A DNA stretch of 64,000 nucleotides, taken from assembly GCA_029204225.1 (NCBI GenBank), contig CM055094.1:70198803-70262802 (forward strand). Direction: 5' to 3'. The stretch is from Diphasiastrum complanatum. Lineage: Eukaryota; Streptophyta; Lycopodiopsida; Lycopodiales; Lycopodiaceae. The notes under the pieces were generated by a model, which was not told the DNA's origin, did not search any database, and worked only from the letters and a program-made list of their open reading frames with translations. The first letter of the stretch is position 1. Every line of letters begins with the position of its first letter. Made by a program: the position numbers and the translations under genes. Shown here piece by piece: positions 11,704-24,310 of this stretch.

Positions 11704-13862
11704 GAGTGTCACTGAGTTGTTTGGGTAAGCTTGCTTATTTCATGATGTGTGTTATAGACAAATTGCTCTAATCTCATTTTATTTTTGATTCATGCAATGC
11801 AAGAAATTATATATAACTAATTACATAAATTTATATTTTGTCGCAGTTTGCTCAGGAAAAGGTTGCCCCCAAAGAACACCATGGCGGCATCTCGCGACAA
11901 GAAGCCCTTCTTATCCACAAAAAATACAAGAAAAAAAATATGGACGTGTATATGGCTCCCTTGATAGATGAGTTAAAGATTCTATGACAAGGAGTTCAAG
12001 TGAGCGATATATCAAGACCATTGAGACAAAAGAGGTTTTGTGGTAAAGGGGATCTTGATGTGGATGATGCACGACTTTCCTGGCTATGGGGAATGTTTAG
12101 GTGAGCTTTCTTTGCTATTGGTTTGATTCATAGTATTATATTAAATTTTATGTGCATTTACAAATTTTCTTTCAATTCGAACATTGGACTCACAATTAAG
12201 TTGGCTGTTTTGTCTCAATGTAGGGCTCCATACTAGTGGTTACAATGCGTGCCCCGTTTGTGGCGAGTATTTGCAAGCACGTTATTCAAAACGTCTGTGA
12301 AAGATGGTATATGAGGGCCACACTCAATATCTTCCACCCGATCACTCTAAGCGTGATGGGCTTGTTGGCCAACATTCTCATTCCATGAAGGTACATTATA
12401 TATTTGGGCCAACTAATGGTACATGCCATTTATTTATTTTATGATTACTCTCTTTATGTTTCTTTGAACAATATTTAATCTGCATCAAATGTGTGTGTTT
12501 GTTTGTTAATATTGTAGGCAAGTGATCGGCTTTGGATTTGGATGTGCAATCAAGATCTAGGACGACCCTCTCCTGGCATGAAGAGGTTATCAATATTTCA
12601 TTTACTAAACCATCTTTTGGACCTGATGCACATATTCAAAAATATCGAAAGCACGATTTGGGAGCACGTAACTGGGTCAAAAGATAAAAAAGGCATACAA
12701 GATGACCTAAAATAAGTGGGAAAGATGGTCAATTTATCGTCATAAACGGTGGGGACTTCGATTGTCCTACCAAAGGCCCCATGGATCTTATCAAGGAGAG
12801 AAGAGACAATTGTAAAGAGGGCAATAGCCTCTTTTCGAACTCCGACAGGACACATCCGATGCCTAAAGGGTGCCTTCACAAGGGACAACAAGCTAAGTGG
12901 ACTAAAGTCTCATGACTGGCATGAATTTTACAAGTTGGCATGGCATGTTTTTTGACTTTTTTCCACCTCAACGTTAACATTGTCGATTACATTTTATAGC
13001 ATGTCTTGTAATTTCATGATGATCTCATTGCACATATATGTATCTCAATGATCATGACCAAATTGTTTTTTGTTCATGCATTTTGTGCTTCCCTTGGTGT
13101 TGAGAGGGTTTTTGACAGAGGAGTTGAGTGCAATCTACAAAATCATTAGTTTGGTGAGGTACAGTGAATGTGCTTACGATTTGCATCATTTTGTTTTGGG
13201 GTGATTCAAGATGATCATCTTACTAACATGTATGTCATTGTTGTTTCTCTTTCTTATGAAGATACATTTCATCCAAAGAGATGCCATTGGCATCCATTGA
13301 GACAGCAAGACAAAGCTCCATCGAGGCAGCTTGTTTGATCGAGAAGCACTTTCCCACATCCATTCTCACCATTCAAATGCATCTCATTGTGCATTTGGTA
13401 GATGAGGTGGCCATTGTAATTACATCATCTACTTGCGTCAATTGCCTATTCTTAGTCCATTCTAGACTATTGCTATTGTGGTAATTCCCATGTTCCTTCA
13501 CTAACATTGATTCATTTTTTTTTATTCATGCACTGTCCATAGCCGTTGGACGTTTTTCTTGGAACGATTCATGAAAACATTGGAGGGCTTTGTAAGACAA
13601 AGAGCAAGGCCCAAGGGTAGCATGGTGAAAGCATAGTTCCATTTTGTTCAGCACAAAAAATACAATGCACTGTGGACACATGGACGACACTTTCGTACGG
13701 AGCACATTGACTAAAATAGAAACACGTACGATTGTGGAGTCATGGCAAATTTTACCCAAGAGAGTCGAGCAAGCACGGTGGACACCAATTTAGTCTCTTC
13801 TCAACTTGATTATTGTGGGACAATCAATGACATCCTCAAAGTTGGATTTAGGGAGAAAAGAT
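11704..13862 (+). pseudogene. CACTA (En/Spm) TNP2-type transposase, copy A part 2
   Basis: This continues the gene broken at 3380. The exons are separated by GT-AG introns. The first holds LLRKRLPPKNT-like sequence (11850-11900) and ends in GYGECL at ~12100. The next begins GLHTSGYNACPVCGEY, then MVYEGH (12220-12390). The third (12515-12950) has LPKAPWILS and LSGLKSHDWHEF. The last (13270-13862) has RFMKTLEGFVRQRARPKGS, the signature of the conserved domain C-terminal to plant CACTA transposases. The transposase would bind and cut the element termini in the nucleus. Multiple stops show it is inactive. Homology ends near 13862, where another repeat starts. Confidence 0.85.
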
Positions 13863-14440
13863 GAGAATGGATCCAATTCTAGATGAAGCTACTTTCTCAT
13901 CTCTATATTTCCACTTTATTTTCTCTACTTTGGTTTTGATTTGGTTCCAAGTCTTTGCAAGCATGTCACTATATTTGATGGACAATTCTTGTGTAATATC
14001 AACGCAATGTTTTCTTGACAAATTACATCTTTTCAATGGTAACTATTTTGCTTCAAAAATATCTAACAACAAGTTGATCTCTAATTCTAACATGGTATTT
14101 TCAACTTATCTCTTTTTAGTTGGAAAGTTTGGCATTGTCATCGTTTTTGTGGACTTAATAGAATCCTATGTTTCTTACAAATTTAGTTCAAATTTTATTG
14201 GTTACAAATGCTCTAATTGGCTTCATAAATCTGAATGAAAGGACAATCAAGTATTGGCATGAGATCAAAATGTGAAACACCTTTTGAACCATTTGTTTGT
14301 GAACATTTTTCTTTGCAGACAAGACAAGATAATTATTTCAAGAAATGCATTTTAATTTTTTATGAACACAATTATGTTAGTGGAGCATGTTAATATGCTT
14401 ACAAATATTTTGAATCTATAAGATTTGAATTGTGCTTTCA

Positions 14441-14470
14441 ATATATATGTATATATATATATATATATAT
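14441..14470. repeat. TA microsatellite 1
   Basis: An AT dinucleotide run closing the first tandem unit of repeat D1. Confidence 0.95.
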
Positions 14471-14589
14471 CAAGACGATAATTATTTCAAGAAATGCATT
14501 CTAAATTTTTATGAACACAATTATGTTAGTGGAGTATGTTAATATGCTTACAAATATTTTGAATCTATAAGATTTGAATTGTGCTTTCA

Positions 14590-14592
14590 ATA

Positions 14593-14659
<67 letters not shown>
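14590..14659. repeat. TA microsatellite 2
   Basis: A ~70-base AT dinucleotide run closing the second tandem unit of repeat D1, the longest in the window. Confidence 0.95.
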
Positions 14660-14661
<2 letters not shown>

Positions 14662-14774
14662 AGACGATAATTATTTCAAGAAATGCATTCTAAATTTTTA
14701 TGAACACAATTATGTTAGTGGAGTATGTTAATATGCTTAGTTTTGAATCTATAAGATTTGAATTGTGCTTTTAA

Positions 14775-14775
<1 letters not shown>

Positions 14776-14818
<43 letters not shown>
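14776..14818. repeat. TA microsatellite 3
   Basis: An AT dinucleotide run closing the third tandem unit of D1. In the D1 copy at 58 kb the equivalent run is preceded by a CT run. Confidence 0.95.
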
Positions 14819-14819
<1 letters not shown>

Positions 14820-15177
14820 TACTAAAGAGTGCCCGTCCTTGACACCGGGGGCAATGGACGACCGACAATCTATGTGGCGGCTTGCGGTCGAGACGTGCAG
14901 ATGATGCTCAAAGTAAGCAATTGATGATTGAAGGTGGCGGACGGGCCGACGATCGACAAATTTGGGTTATGGCCGATGGTTTGGAACGAAGGTCAATGGT
15001 TTGGTCAGAAGTTATCACTGACAATTAGCCAAAATTTTGGGTGGCGGACAATGGTTGGGGTGGATGGCCAATGATTGTACAAATATGGTGTGGATCTAGG
15101 TGGCCGCCGACGATCTGGGTGATGGTCGATGATTTGGATGGTGGCTGATCTTGCACATCGTGCATCTTGTAAAATCT

Positions 15178-17195
15178 CACACATCTCGGCCATAGTAGGG
15201 GTCAAAATTTAACCATGTTCAACAATAACACAGGGAGTTTCGTAATAAAAAGTTGGCGGGCACCACCTGTGGACTTGCACAAAGATTGCCTCAGTAACGC
15301 CCCCTTCAAATCTAATTGATAGCCCTTATAGCTAAACGATCAGCAGCATACCACCCAAATCGTGGATGCACCCGTGCTTTCACCGTTAGGAAGCACATTG
15401 CCTCAGTAACGCCCCCAACAAATTTGGTCGATAGCCCTTATAGATTAACGGTGGCTATCATGAATATGTCACCCCGCATCCCACAAGGCACGGATCATGC
15501 TTACACCAACCTAATCGCAACACATTGCCGCATCTGTCATACATGAAGACGGCGCCAGGCCCGAACCTTGGAAACTGACCGTGCTTACACCTCAAGGGCA
15601 ACACCTTGACTCATCAAGCCCCCGTTCTGTCGACCACCCCGACCGTGGACGCACCCGTGCTTATACTGTGGGCAGCACTTTGCACAACAGTTGTCTTGAT
15701 GAACCCCAAACAATGGCCATTTCTGTGAGATTCGCATAGCTGACCGGCCAGTCGGCTTTGATACCACATGTAGCGCAGGCATTCCAAAGGGAGCCCGAAA
15801 CCACGACTTAGCTTCCTAGCCTTCAACTCTTGCCATCCAAACCCAGTTGACATACAAGCTACCAACTCGCCAACAATGATCAGACTTAACCAACTTGAAG
15901 TTCCAAAAACCAACATTGAGATCCAACCTGGCGCCATGCCAGATCGGGGGTCCTGATGTGGGTGACTTCTTTCCAAGCAAGCCGCCCGACATACATCAAA
16001 CTTAACCAACTCGAAGCTTCATTACAAACAAGTAACACCCATTCCAAGCAAGCGGTCTGACTTACATCAGACTTAACCAACTGAAAGATTCGTCACGAGC
16101 ACTAGAAGCCAACTTGGCACCACGCCAGACTGGACAACCATAAACATGTAACTTCCACCCAAGCAAGCCATCCAACTCAGTCTCCATGTTAGAGCCCGTT
16201 CTCCAAGAGCTTAACCCATTCACGTTTATGCAAGGAACACACAGAACCACAAGTCGTGATAGATATGGAGATAACCAGTTCCTGGACCAAATGGTCCCGA
16301 CAGCATACCGCTTGCGCCACGGACCGAATGGTCCCGACGGCATACCACTGGCGATACGACCCTCAGCTATGTGCCAACTTAAAAATTTTGAAGCGGCCTT
16401 ACAACTGGCGCTTTTATCGAACACTGAAACCCAGAAGGTAATCAAAGTCAGTTTGATGAAAATCCCACTTTATTGATAAATATGAGAAGGTTACATTTCA
16501 AGTGTGTGACCGACCCTAGTCTCCGGGGCGCTAGCATGCCAAGGCGAGAGCCATGACAACATTCTAGCAAGGGAGGCTGAGACTTGGTTGGAGCTCGTCT
16601 TGAGTCGCAACCCGCACTCCCCTATAGTATTGGTGAGATTCGGCAACCCCCTCATACCAAGCATTCTACCCAGGCTGGTAAAGCACATTTTTCTCTATCT
16701 AGAATTTTCTCTTTCTAGAAAGTTATTTTCCATCTCTAGATTTTATTGATCCCCAGGCTTCCTTTAATCATGCCTAGATCGTGTGAGGTGATTGCACATC
16801 GATCTGAGCTCTCTGGACTTCGCTAGAACTGATCAAAGATTTTCAGCCATAAGAACTTGGCGCCGGCTGGATTCTGGTGACAGTGGCACCGGGAGCAACA
16901 GGGGCGCTGTTGGCGCCGGGGACAATGCTGGCGCCAGTGGCACCTGAAGTAAAGCTTATGAAGATTGCTTTACAACATCCACCCCACGTTTATAAAATCT
17001 GATGTCCTCATCAGATGTCAGATTAAAGTGAAGGTGTCTCCCAATTAAAATAACTATACATTTAAGCTACTTGGCACAGTACTCAATTTACTGGCCACTT
17101 TTTATTAACATTGAAGCTGGCACACCACAAGTCAGAGGCTCAGCTCTTTGTACTAAAAAATTACATAACTTGAAAATATCTCTTTGTCTGGGAAA
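15178..17195. repeat. Segmental repeat D2, copy 1 (minus-strand copia leader and LTR)
   Basis: This is repeated at 19619-21632, about 4.44 kb downstream, with high similarity. It starts with a GC-rich tract of repeats containing GCACCCGTGCTT and ATTGCCTCAGTAACGCCCC. A minus-strand primer-binding site follows at 15754-15766, then an LTR-like sequence from about 15769 with a minus-strand AATAAA signal (plus 16469-16474). The distal end holds a CTAGA-rich tract and a GGCGCC-rich stretch. Open frames are not conserved, so I call no gene. The far end of the LTR could not be fixed. Confidence 0.75.
15754..15766 (-). promoter_or_regulatory. Primer-binding site (tRNA-Met type), degenerate
   Basis: Read on the minus strand this is TGGTATCAAAGCC, one base off the TGGTATCAGAGCC site used by plant copia elements to prime reverse transcription from initiator tRNA-Met. 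Two bases separate it from the putative LTR edge. Confidence 0.7.
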
Positions 17196-18830
17196 AGCGT
17201 AGATTTGATATCGCTTTTGTAAAACCCAAGAACCTTATTAACTGGTGACAGAGGCCTTTCTTTGAAATGTTCGCCCCTGTCGCTTTTGACTTTCGACTTT
17301 GGAACTCCTTTGGGCTCCTGATTTGTTTTTGATGCACTTTGTGTTGAGCTCCCTGAGCTCCAGATTTAATCAGTTCCGCATAGGTATCAAGGCTCCCTAA
17401 GCCAAAGGATTTATCGTTTTATTGCCCAGTTTATGGTCCACTTCGTGCCTTGTTGCTTCTGCACCTTGATTTCTCTCCTTGTCCCAGCCTGATCTTGATA
17501 CTTTTCCATCTTGGCTCTTTAAGGTAGACAAAGATTGAGTACTCCGCAATGCACCTGTCACTCAGCTTGAAGTAGCTCTTTGAATCAGCCCAAATGTAAC
17601 CATCGACCTCGTGGAGAGCCAAAGGATCGCACCAGATTGATCCGCATACGAACTATCTCTTCGCGTTTGTTTGAAGCACCATGTCCGTCGCACAAAACTT
17701 GACTTCACAATTCCATCACTGGTCAGTTGCCTCACAGTCAAAACAAGAAGTGTACATCGAACTTGGCTTCAAGTAGCTCTCTTTGAATCAGACACATGCA
17801 CCCAAAGTTTGCACTAGTCCGATCTCAACGTGAACTGTCCCTTAGCGTCTGTTTGAAATACCAAGTCTCTCATGCAAGACTCAACTTTCACAGTTCCTTC
17901 ATTGATCAATTGTCTTACACGTAACACAAGCCAGCGTACTCATATGTTTCCTCATCATTGCTGGTCTAGAGAAAACCTATAACAAGCTTTCCTTTCCACA
18001 ACAAAAACTTGTCAACTTATTAGGTCCAAAGTTTGCCAGTCTTCTCGTGTGAGTATGGCTAGGTCACCTTGAATTTGCCCCCATTTTGATCAACTTTCAA
18101 TCAAAATTTGCCCCAAGAGAGAGGTGTGTGTGACAATTCTCCTCCACTTATAAAATTAGCTGATCGGACTTAGAGTAGAGTTTTTCAGACAAAAAGCCTT
18201 TCCAACACTTTGCTTCCCATCTGCTAAGATTATGGCTCGATCCAACTTGTTGCGAATCTCTGAAGAGGATCCTAGTCTTTCCCCTTTGAGGAAAAGCCCA
18301 ACTGATACTGGATATTACCATGCTCAGTGAGTTTCAGTTCCGAAGGTGGCCGTCCCAAAATGAAGACCAAGTGCTTCATAGAGAATCTCCCCTGAAATTG
18401 TCATTTCCAACTTTTGACTTCCTGCTTGCATCTGGTGGGCTTTGTCGCAAATGAAACTAACCCAAGAAACAGGCTAGCCATCCATCCTTTCCAAACATTG
18501 AGTCGTTTCGTTGCCGTTCATGTGCGAGTACTTGAACTACAAATCCGCCCCACAGATTCTGTAGTCCTCTTTGTTTGATGGTATCAGCCTTCAAAGGAAA
18601 GGTTCCTTCTTGAGCCATCAGCTCCTTGTATCACAAGCAATCATGCAAACCAGACAAAGCACGAGTACTAAGACTCACCACGAATACATACAAGTATGAC
18701 ACTCAAGCAGGTTTACTAACAAGTAAAAAAGACAAGGTCCCCCTTTGAGATGGTCCTGCCAGCGGACCTTTGCCTGGCCATGCCCATACAAATCGATCAC
18801 AGAATCAGCCCACATAGGACACCCCTCCAA
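17196..18830. other. Unique segment between the D2 copies, no gene recognised
   Basis: Composition is mixed with no long open frame. 17566-17755 and 17766-17945 are a diverged tandem pair of ~190 bases, both carrying an AGTAGCTCTTTGAATCAG-like or CTCTTTGAATCAG motif and a run of similar words afterwards. No protein family was recognised on either strand. Confidence 0.5.
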
Positions 18831-19615
18831 CTATTCGTGCTTTCCCCATTAAGCAACACATTGCCTCAGTCATGCCCCACCACTTTTTGGTCGATAGCCC
18901 TTATAGCTAAACGATCGGCAACTATCCTTGAATATACCACCCCCATGGACGCACTCGTGCTTTCACCGTTAGGCAGCACATTGCCTCAGTAACGCCCCAC
19001 CAAATCTAGTCAATAGCCCTTATAACTAAACGATCGGCAGGATACCCTCCAATTGTGGATGCACCCGTGCTTTCACCGTTAGGCAACACATTGCCTCAGT
19101 AACTCCCCCCATAAATTTGGCCGATAGCCCTTATAGCTAAACGGTGGCTATCGTGAATATGTCACCCCGCACCCCACAAGGTACAGATCATGCTTACACC
19201 AACCTGATCGCAACACATTGCCTCATTTGTCCTACATGAAGATGGCGCCAGGCCCGAACCTTGGAAACTGACCGTGCTTACACCTCAAGGGCAGCACCTT
19301 GACTCATCAAGCCCCTGTTCTGCCGACTACCCCGACCGTGGACGCACCCGTGCTTATACTATGGGTAGCACTTTGCACAACAGTTGTCTTGATGAACCCC
19401 AAACAATGGCCATTTCCGTGAGATTCGCATAGCTGACCGGCCAGTCGGCTCTGATACCACATGTAGTGCAGGCATTCCAAAGGGAGCCCGAAACCAAGAC
19501 TTAGCTTCCCAGCCTTCAACTCTTGCCATCCAAACCCACTTGACATACAAGCTGCCAACTCGCCAACAATGATCAGACTTAACCAACTTGAAGTTCCGAA
19601 AACCAACATTGAGAT
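18831..19615. repeat. Segmental repeat D2, partial copy
   Basis: This matches the left third of D2 (15241-15930 and 19690-20345), including the GCACCCGTGCTT repeats, the primer-binding site and the first ~150 bases of the LTR. It breaks at 19614 straight into the start of D2 copy 2, so the units are arranged head to tail. Confidence 0.75.
19447..19459 (-). promoter_or_regulatory. Primer-binding site (tRNA-Met type)
   Basis: The minus strand reads TGGTATCAGAGCC, a perfect plant copia primer-binding site, next to LTR-like sequence starting at about 19462. Confidence 0.8.
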
Positions 19616-21632
19616 CTCACACATCTCGGCCATAGTAGGGGTCAAAATTTAACCATGTTCAACAATAACACAGGGAGTATCGTAATAAAAAGTTGGCGGG
19701 CACCACCCGTGGACTTGCACAAAGATTGCCTCAGTAACGCCCCCAGCAAATCTAGTTGATAGCCCTTATAGCTAAACGATCAGCAGCATACCACCCAAAT
19801 CGTGGACGCACCCGTGCTTTCACCGTTAGGTAGCACATTGTCTCAGTAACGCCCCCAAAAAATTTGGTCGATAGCCCTTATAGCTTAACGGTGGCTATCG
19901 TGAATATGTCACCCCGCACTCCACAAGCCACAGATCATGCTTACACCAACCTAATCGCAACACATTGCCTCATCTGTCCTACATGAAGACGACGCCAGGC
20001 CCGAACCTTGGAAACTGACCGTGCTTACACCTCAAGGGCAGCACCTTGACTCATCAAGCCCCCGTTCTGCCAACCACCCCGACCGTGGACGCACCCATGC
20101 TTATACTGTGGGCAGCACTTTGCACAACAGTTGTCTTGATGAACCCCAAACAATGGCCATTTCCGTGAGATTTGCATAGCTGACCGGCCAGTCGGCTCTG
20201 ATACCACATGTAGCGCATGCATATCAAAGGGAGCCCGGAACCACGACTTAGCTTCCCAGCCTTCAACTCTTGCCATCCAAACCCACTTGACATACAAGCT
20301 GCCAACTCGCCAACAATGATCAGACTTAACCAACATTGAGATCCAACCTGGCGCCATGCCAGATCGGGAGTCCTGATGTGGGTGACTTCTTTCCAAGCAA
20401 GCCACCCGACATACATCAAACTTAACCAACTCGAAGCTTCGTTACAAACGAGTAACACCCATTCCAAGCAAGCGGTATGACTTACATCAGACTTAACCAA
20501 TTGAAAGATTTGTCACGAGCACTAGAAGCCAACCTGGCACCACGCCAGACTGGACAGCCATAAACATGTAACTTCCACCCAAGCAAGCCATCCAACTCAG
20601 TCGACAGGTTAGAGCCCGTTCTCCAAGAGCTTAACCCATTCACGTTCATGCAAGGAACACTCTGAACCACAAGCCATGATAGATATGGAGATAACCAGTT
20701 CCTGGACCAAATGGTCCCGACAGCATACCGCTGGCGCCACGGACCGAACGGTCCCGACGGCATACCACTGGCGATACGACCATTAGCTATGTGCCAACTT
20801 AAAAATTTTGAAGCGGCCTTACAACTGGCACTTTTACCGAACACTGAACCCCAGAAGATAATCAAAGTCAGTTTGATGAAAATCCCACTTTATTGATAAA
20901 TCTGAGAAGGTTACATTTCAAGTGTGTGACCGACCCTAGTCTCCGGGGTGCTAGCATGCCAAGGCGAGAGCCATGACAACATTCCAGCAAGGGAGGCTGA
21001 GACTTGGTTGGAGCTCGCCCTGAGTCGCAACCCGCACTCCCCTATAGTATTGGTGAGATTCAGCAACCCCCTCATACCAAGCACTCTACCCAGGTTGGTA
21101 AAGCACGTTTTTCTCTATCTAGAATTTTCTCTTTCTAGAAAGTTATTTTCCATCTCTAGATTTTATTGATCCCCAGGCTTCCTTTAATCATGCCTAGATC
21201 GTGTGAGGTGATTGCACATCGATCTGAGCTCTCTGGACTTCGCTAGAACTGATCAAAGATTTTCAGCCATAGGAACTTGGCGTCGGCTGGATTCTGGTGA
21301 CAGTGGTGCTGGGAGCAACAGGGGCGCTGTTGGCGCCGGGGACAATGCTGGCGCCAGTGGCACCGGAAGTAAAGCTTATGAAGATTGCTTTACAACATCC
21401 ACCCCACCTTTATAAAATCTGATGTCCTCATCAGATGTCAGATTAAAGTAAAGGTGTCTCCCAATAGAAATAACTATACATTTAAGCTACTTGGCACAGT
21501 ACTCATTTTACTGGCCACTTTTTATTAACATTGAAGCTGGCACACCACAAGTCAGAGGCTCAGCTCTTTGTACTAAAAAATTACATAACTTGAAAATATC
21601 TCTTTGTCTGGGAAAAGCGTAGATTTGATATA
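19616..21632. repeat. Segmental repeat D2, copy 2
   Basis: This is collinear with 15178-17195. It lacks ~15-20 bases near 20330 relative to copy 1. The right end (21632) jumps back to a sequence equal to 21188, starting a further short duplication. No conserved open frame. Confidence 0.8.
20194..20206 (-). promoter_or_regulatory. Primer-binding site (tRNA-Met type)
   Basis: The minus strand reads TGGTATCAGAGCC. It is followed at about 20209 by the same LTR-like sequence as at 15769, with a minus-strand AATAAA at plus 20889-20894. Confidence 0.8.
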
Positions 21633-21876
21633 TAATCATGCCTAGATCGTGTGAGGTGATTGCACATCGATCTGAGCTCTCTGGACTTCACTAGAACTGA
21701 TCAAAGATTTTCAGCCATAGAAACTTGGTGCCGGCTGGATTTTGGTGACAGTGGCGCCGGGAGTGGCGCCGGCGCATTTGGAGCCGGGTACTGCAGGGGC
21801 GCTGCTGGCACCGGGGACAATGCTGGCGCCAATGTCGCCGGAAGTAAAGCTTATGAAGATAACTTTACAACAGTCC
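21633..21876. repeat. Short duplication with GGCGCC-rich minisatellite
   Basis: This repeats 21188-21395 (and 16770-16975) with an expanded run of GGCGCCGG/GGAGCCGGG-like words at 21752-21835. Only this copy is fused directly to CACTA coding sequence at about 21877. Confidence 0.7.
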
Positions 21877-23345
21877 CGAGGAGACACAGCACACGAGGAT
21901 GTGCCATTCATATTGCATGATCACGAGGGGGACATGGATGACATGATGGATGCGTTCTTCATAAATCCACCCGAGGCTACATTGACAAGGGAAGAAGAGA
22001 AGATGCATGGCTTGGCATCCACTACTTTGTACGAGGGTGCACAAATGTCAAAGTTGCGAGCTTGTTTGCTACTTTTGAGCGTGCAAATCAAGTATCGTTG
22101 GTCAGCTGCGAGCGTCATGAAGTTATTTGGGTAAGCTTGCTTACTTCATGATGTGTGTTACAGACAAATTGCTCTAATCTCATTTTATTTTTGATTCATG
22201 CAATGCGAGAAACTATACATAACTAATTACATATATTTATATTTTGTCGCAGTTTGCTCAAGAAAAGGTTGCCCCCAAAGAACACCATGGCGGCATCTCG
22301 CGACAAGAAGCCCTTCTTATCCACAAAAAATACAAGGCAAAAAAAATGGACGTGTATATGGCTCCCTTGATAGATGAGCTAAAGATTCTATGACAAGGTG
22401 TTCAAGTGAGTGATATATCAAGACCACAAGAGACAAAACAGGTTTTGTGGTAAAGGGGGTCTTGATGTGGATGATGCACGACTTTCCTGGCTATGGGAAA
22501 TGTTCAGGTGAGATATCTTTGCTATTGGTTTGATTCATAGTATTATATTAAATTTTATGTGCACTTACAAATTTTATTTCAATTCAAACATTGGACTCAT
22601 GATTAAGTTGGCTATTTTGTCTCAATGTAGGGCTCCAAACTAGTGGTTACAATGCGTGCCCGTTTGTGGCGAGTATTTGCAAGCACATCATTCAAAACGT
22701 CTGTGGAAGATGGTATATGAGGGCCACACTCGATATCTTCCACCCGATCACTCTATGCATGATGGGCTTGTTGGCCAACATCCTCATTCCATGAAGGTAC
22801 AGTACATATTCGGGCCAACTAATAGTACATGTCATTTATTTATTCTATGATTACTCTCTTTATGTTTCTTCTAATGATATATAATCTGCATCAAATGTGT
22901 GTGTTTGTTTGTTAATATTGTAGGCAAGTGATTGGATTCGGATTTGGATGTCCAATCAAGATCTAGGATAACTCTCTCCCGGCATGAAGAGGTTATCAAT
23001 ATTTCATGAACTCCCATACTGGCAAGAATTGTTGATAAACCATCTTTTGGACCCGATGCACATATTCAAAATTGTCGAAAGCATGATCTGGGATCACGTG
23101 ACTGGGTTGAAAGATAAAAAAAGGCATACGAGATGACCTAAAAGAAGTGGGAAAGATGGCCGATTTATGGCCACAAACGGGCAAGGAGCCCATGGATCTT
23201 ATCGAGGAGAGAAGAGACGATTGTGAAGAAGGCAATAGCTTCTTTTTGAACTCCGACAAGACACATGCGATGCCTAAAGGGTGCCTTTACAAGGGACACC
23301 AAGCTAAGTGGACTAAAGTCTCATGAATGGCATAACTTTTTATAG
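21877..23345 (+). pseudogene. CACTA (En/Spm) TNP2-type transposase, copy B
   Basis: This is a paralogue of the gene at 2803-3380 plus 11704-12955, without the gypsy insertion. 21877-22130 holds DDMMDAFFINPPEATLTREE and KYRWS. After an intron, LLKKRLPPKNTM and a DISRPQETK block follow. The next exon (from 22631) carries the NACPVC zinc-binding region with a one-base deletion relative to copy A. 22924-23340 holds the WEHVTGLK block and KLSGLKSHE. Homology stops near 23345, so the C-terminal conserved domain is missing. Splice sites are conserved with copy A. Confidence 0.82.
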
Positions 23346-24310
23346 GTTGGCGTGGAATATATAATTTTGTTGTTAAAATTTATTTTGTCGTTTTTGTAAA
23401 TGTGAATATAATAAGAAAATAGACAATATTCCGTAATCAGGAAATTAAAACATTAGTACAAACTCGAAAATTATGTAGATTTTTGGAAGATTTTAAATAT
23501 ACTTTTTTTGTTGACCTTCTTGATATACAAAAATAGGTTCATAATTTTTCACATATTTGTATTTTGAAAATATAAGAAAAGCACATCATTTTTCATATTT
23601 GTATGCAAAAAAAATATGGTTTTTTTAAAATGACCTTTTTTTTGTCAATTTTGAAAGATTCGTTAAGGAGAACCTCACAATATTTCTCATTCAACTCTGC
23701 AATGGTGTTGCTTATAAACTGTTGCTTAGTGGCCTTACAATTTCCCCGTGTAGGATAAATAAAAAACATCTACTATAGATCAAAAAATATATATGAACTT
23801 ATAAAACAAGAGAGAAAGAGAGAGAGAAGCTCTAGAATACTGTTAGCGTTCTAAGCTATGCACGAAAGTCTGCCAATGAGCAAAACATAGCAAATTTCTG
23901 AGACGAGTGACAAGGCCGCCAACGAGCGAGACTCCGAACAACTCACTCAAAACAAAATACAAATACAATTACTCCCTTCTATGGAATCTCTCATTATTTG
24001 TGTCATTTTTTGTTTAATAGAACAATCTGATGTCTGTGGTCCGTAGTCATTTGCTTAGGATCCTATATTAATTCTACAAGCTAGCCAAATAGCTAGCACA
24101 GACAGGAGTAGAAAAGAAGAGCTGCCCTTGTCGAATAAGAAAAGAAACAAAAATAATGTAATGTAAACATTACATTATCTCTCAAGAAAGCCCTCCCACT
24201 AGCAAAACATATATAAACAATAAGATACTTGCCAACATAGTTTTTAAATAACATAATGCTCTCAAATGAAGCCCTAAAGAGGAGAATCTATGATACATAG
24301 GGGTGTTTTC
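23346..24310. other. AT-rich DNA, no gene recognised
   Basis: Homopolymeric A/T tracts and no sustained open frame. I see no repeat shared with the rest of the window until about 24311. Confidence 0.5.

Larger units (their letters stand above)
13863..15245. repeat. Segmental repeat D1, copy 1
   Basis: This matches 57957-59195 almost end to end, including an open stretch at 13863-14236 that is also open at 57958-58362 (hydrophobic, not recognised). It also includes three ~150-190-base units, each ending in a TA microsatellite, and a G-rich tail beginning near 14818. The two copies differ in number of tandem units and microsatellite length. The repeat class is not recognised. Confidence 0.85.

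Noticed and set aside
16858-16875. TGGCGCCGGCTGG as a plus-strand gypsy primer-binding site
   Set aside because: It recurs at 21285 and 21727 with changes, but no LTR end could be defined just upstream and the surrounding GGCGCC repeat explains the motif.
15585-20865. Open frames of 60-148 codons on the minus strand across D2
   Set aside because: They overlap in several frames, vary between the D2 copies, and fall in leader/LTR sequence beside primer-binding sites.
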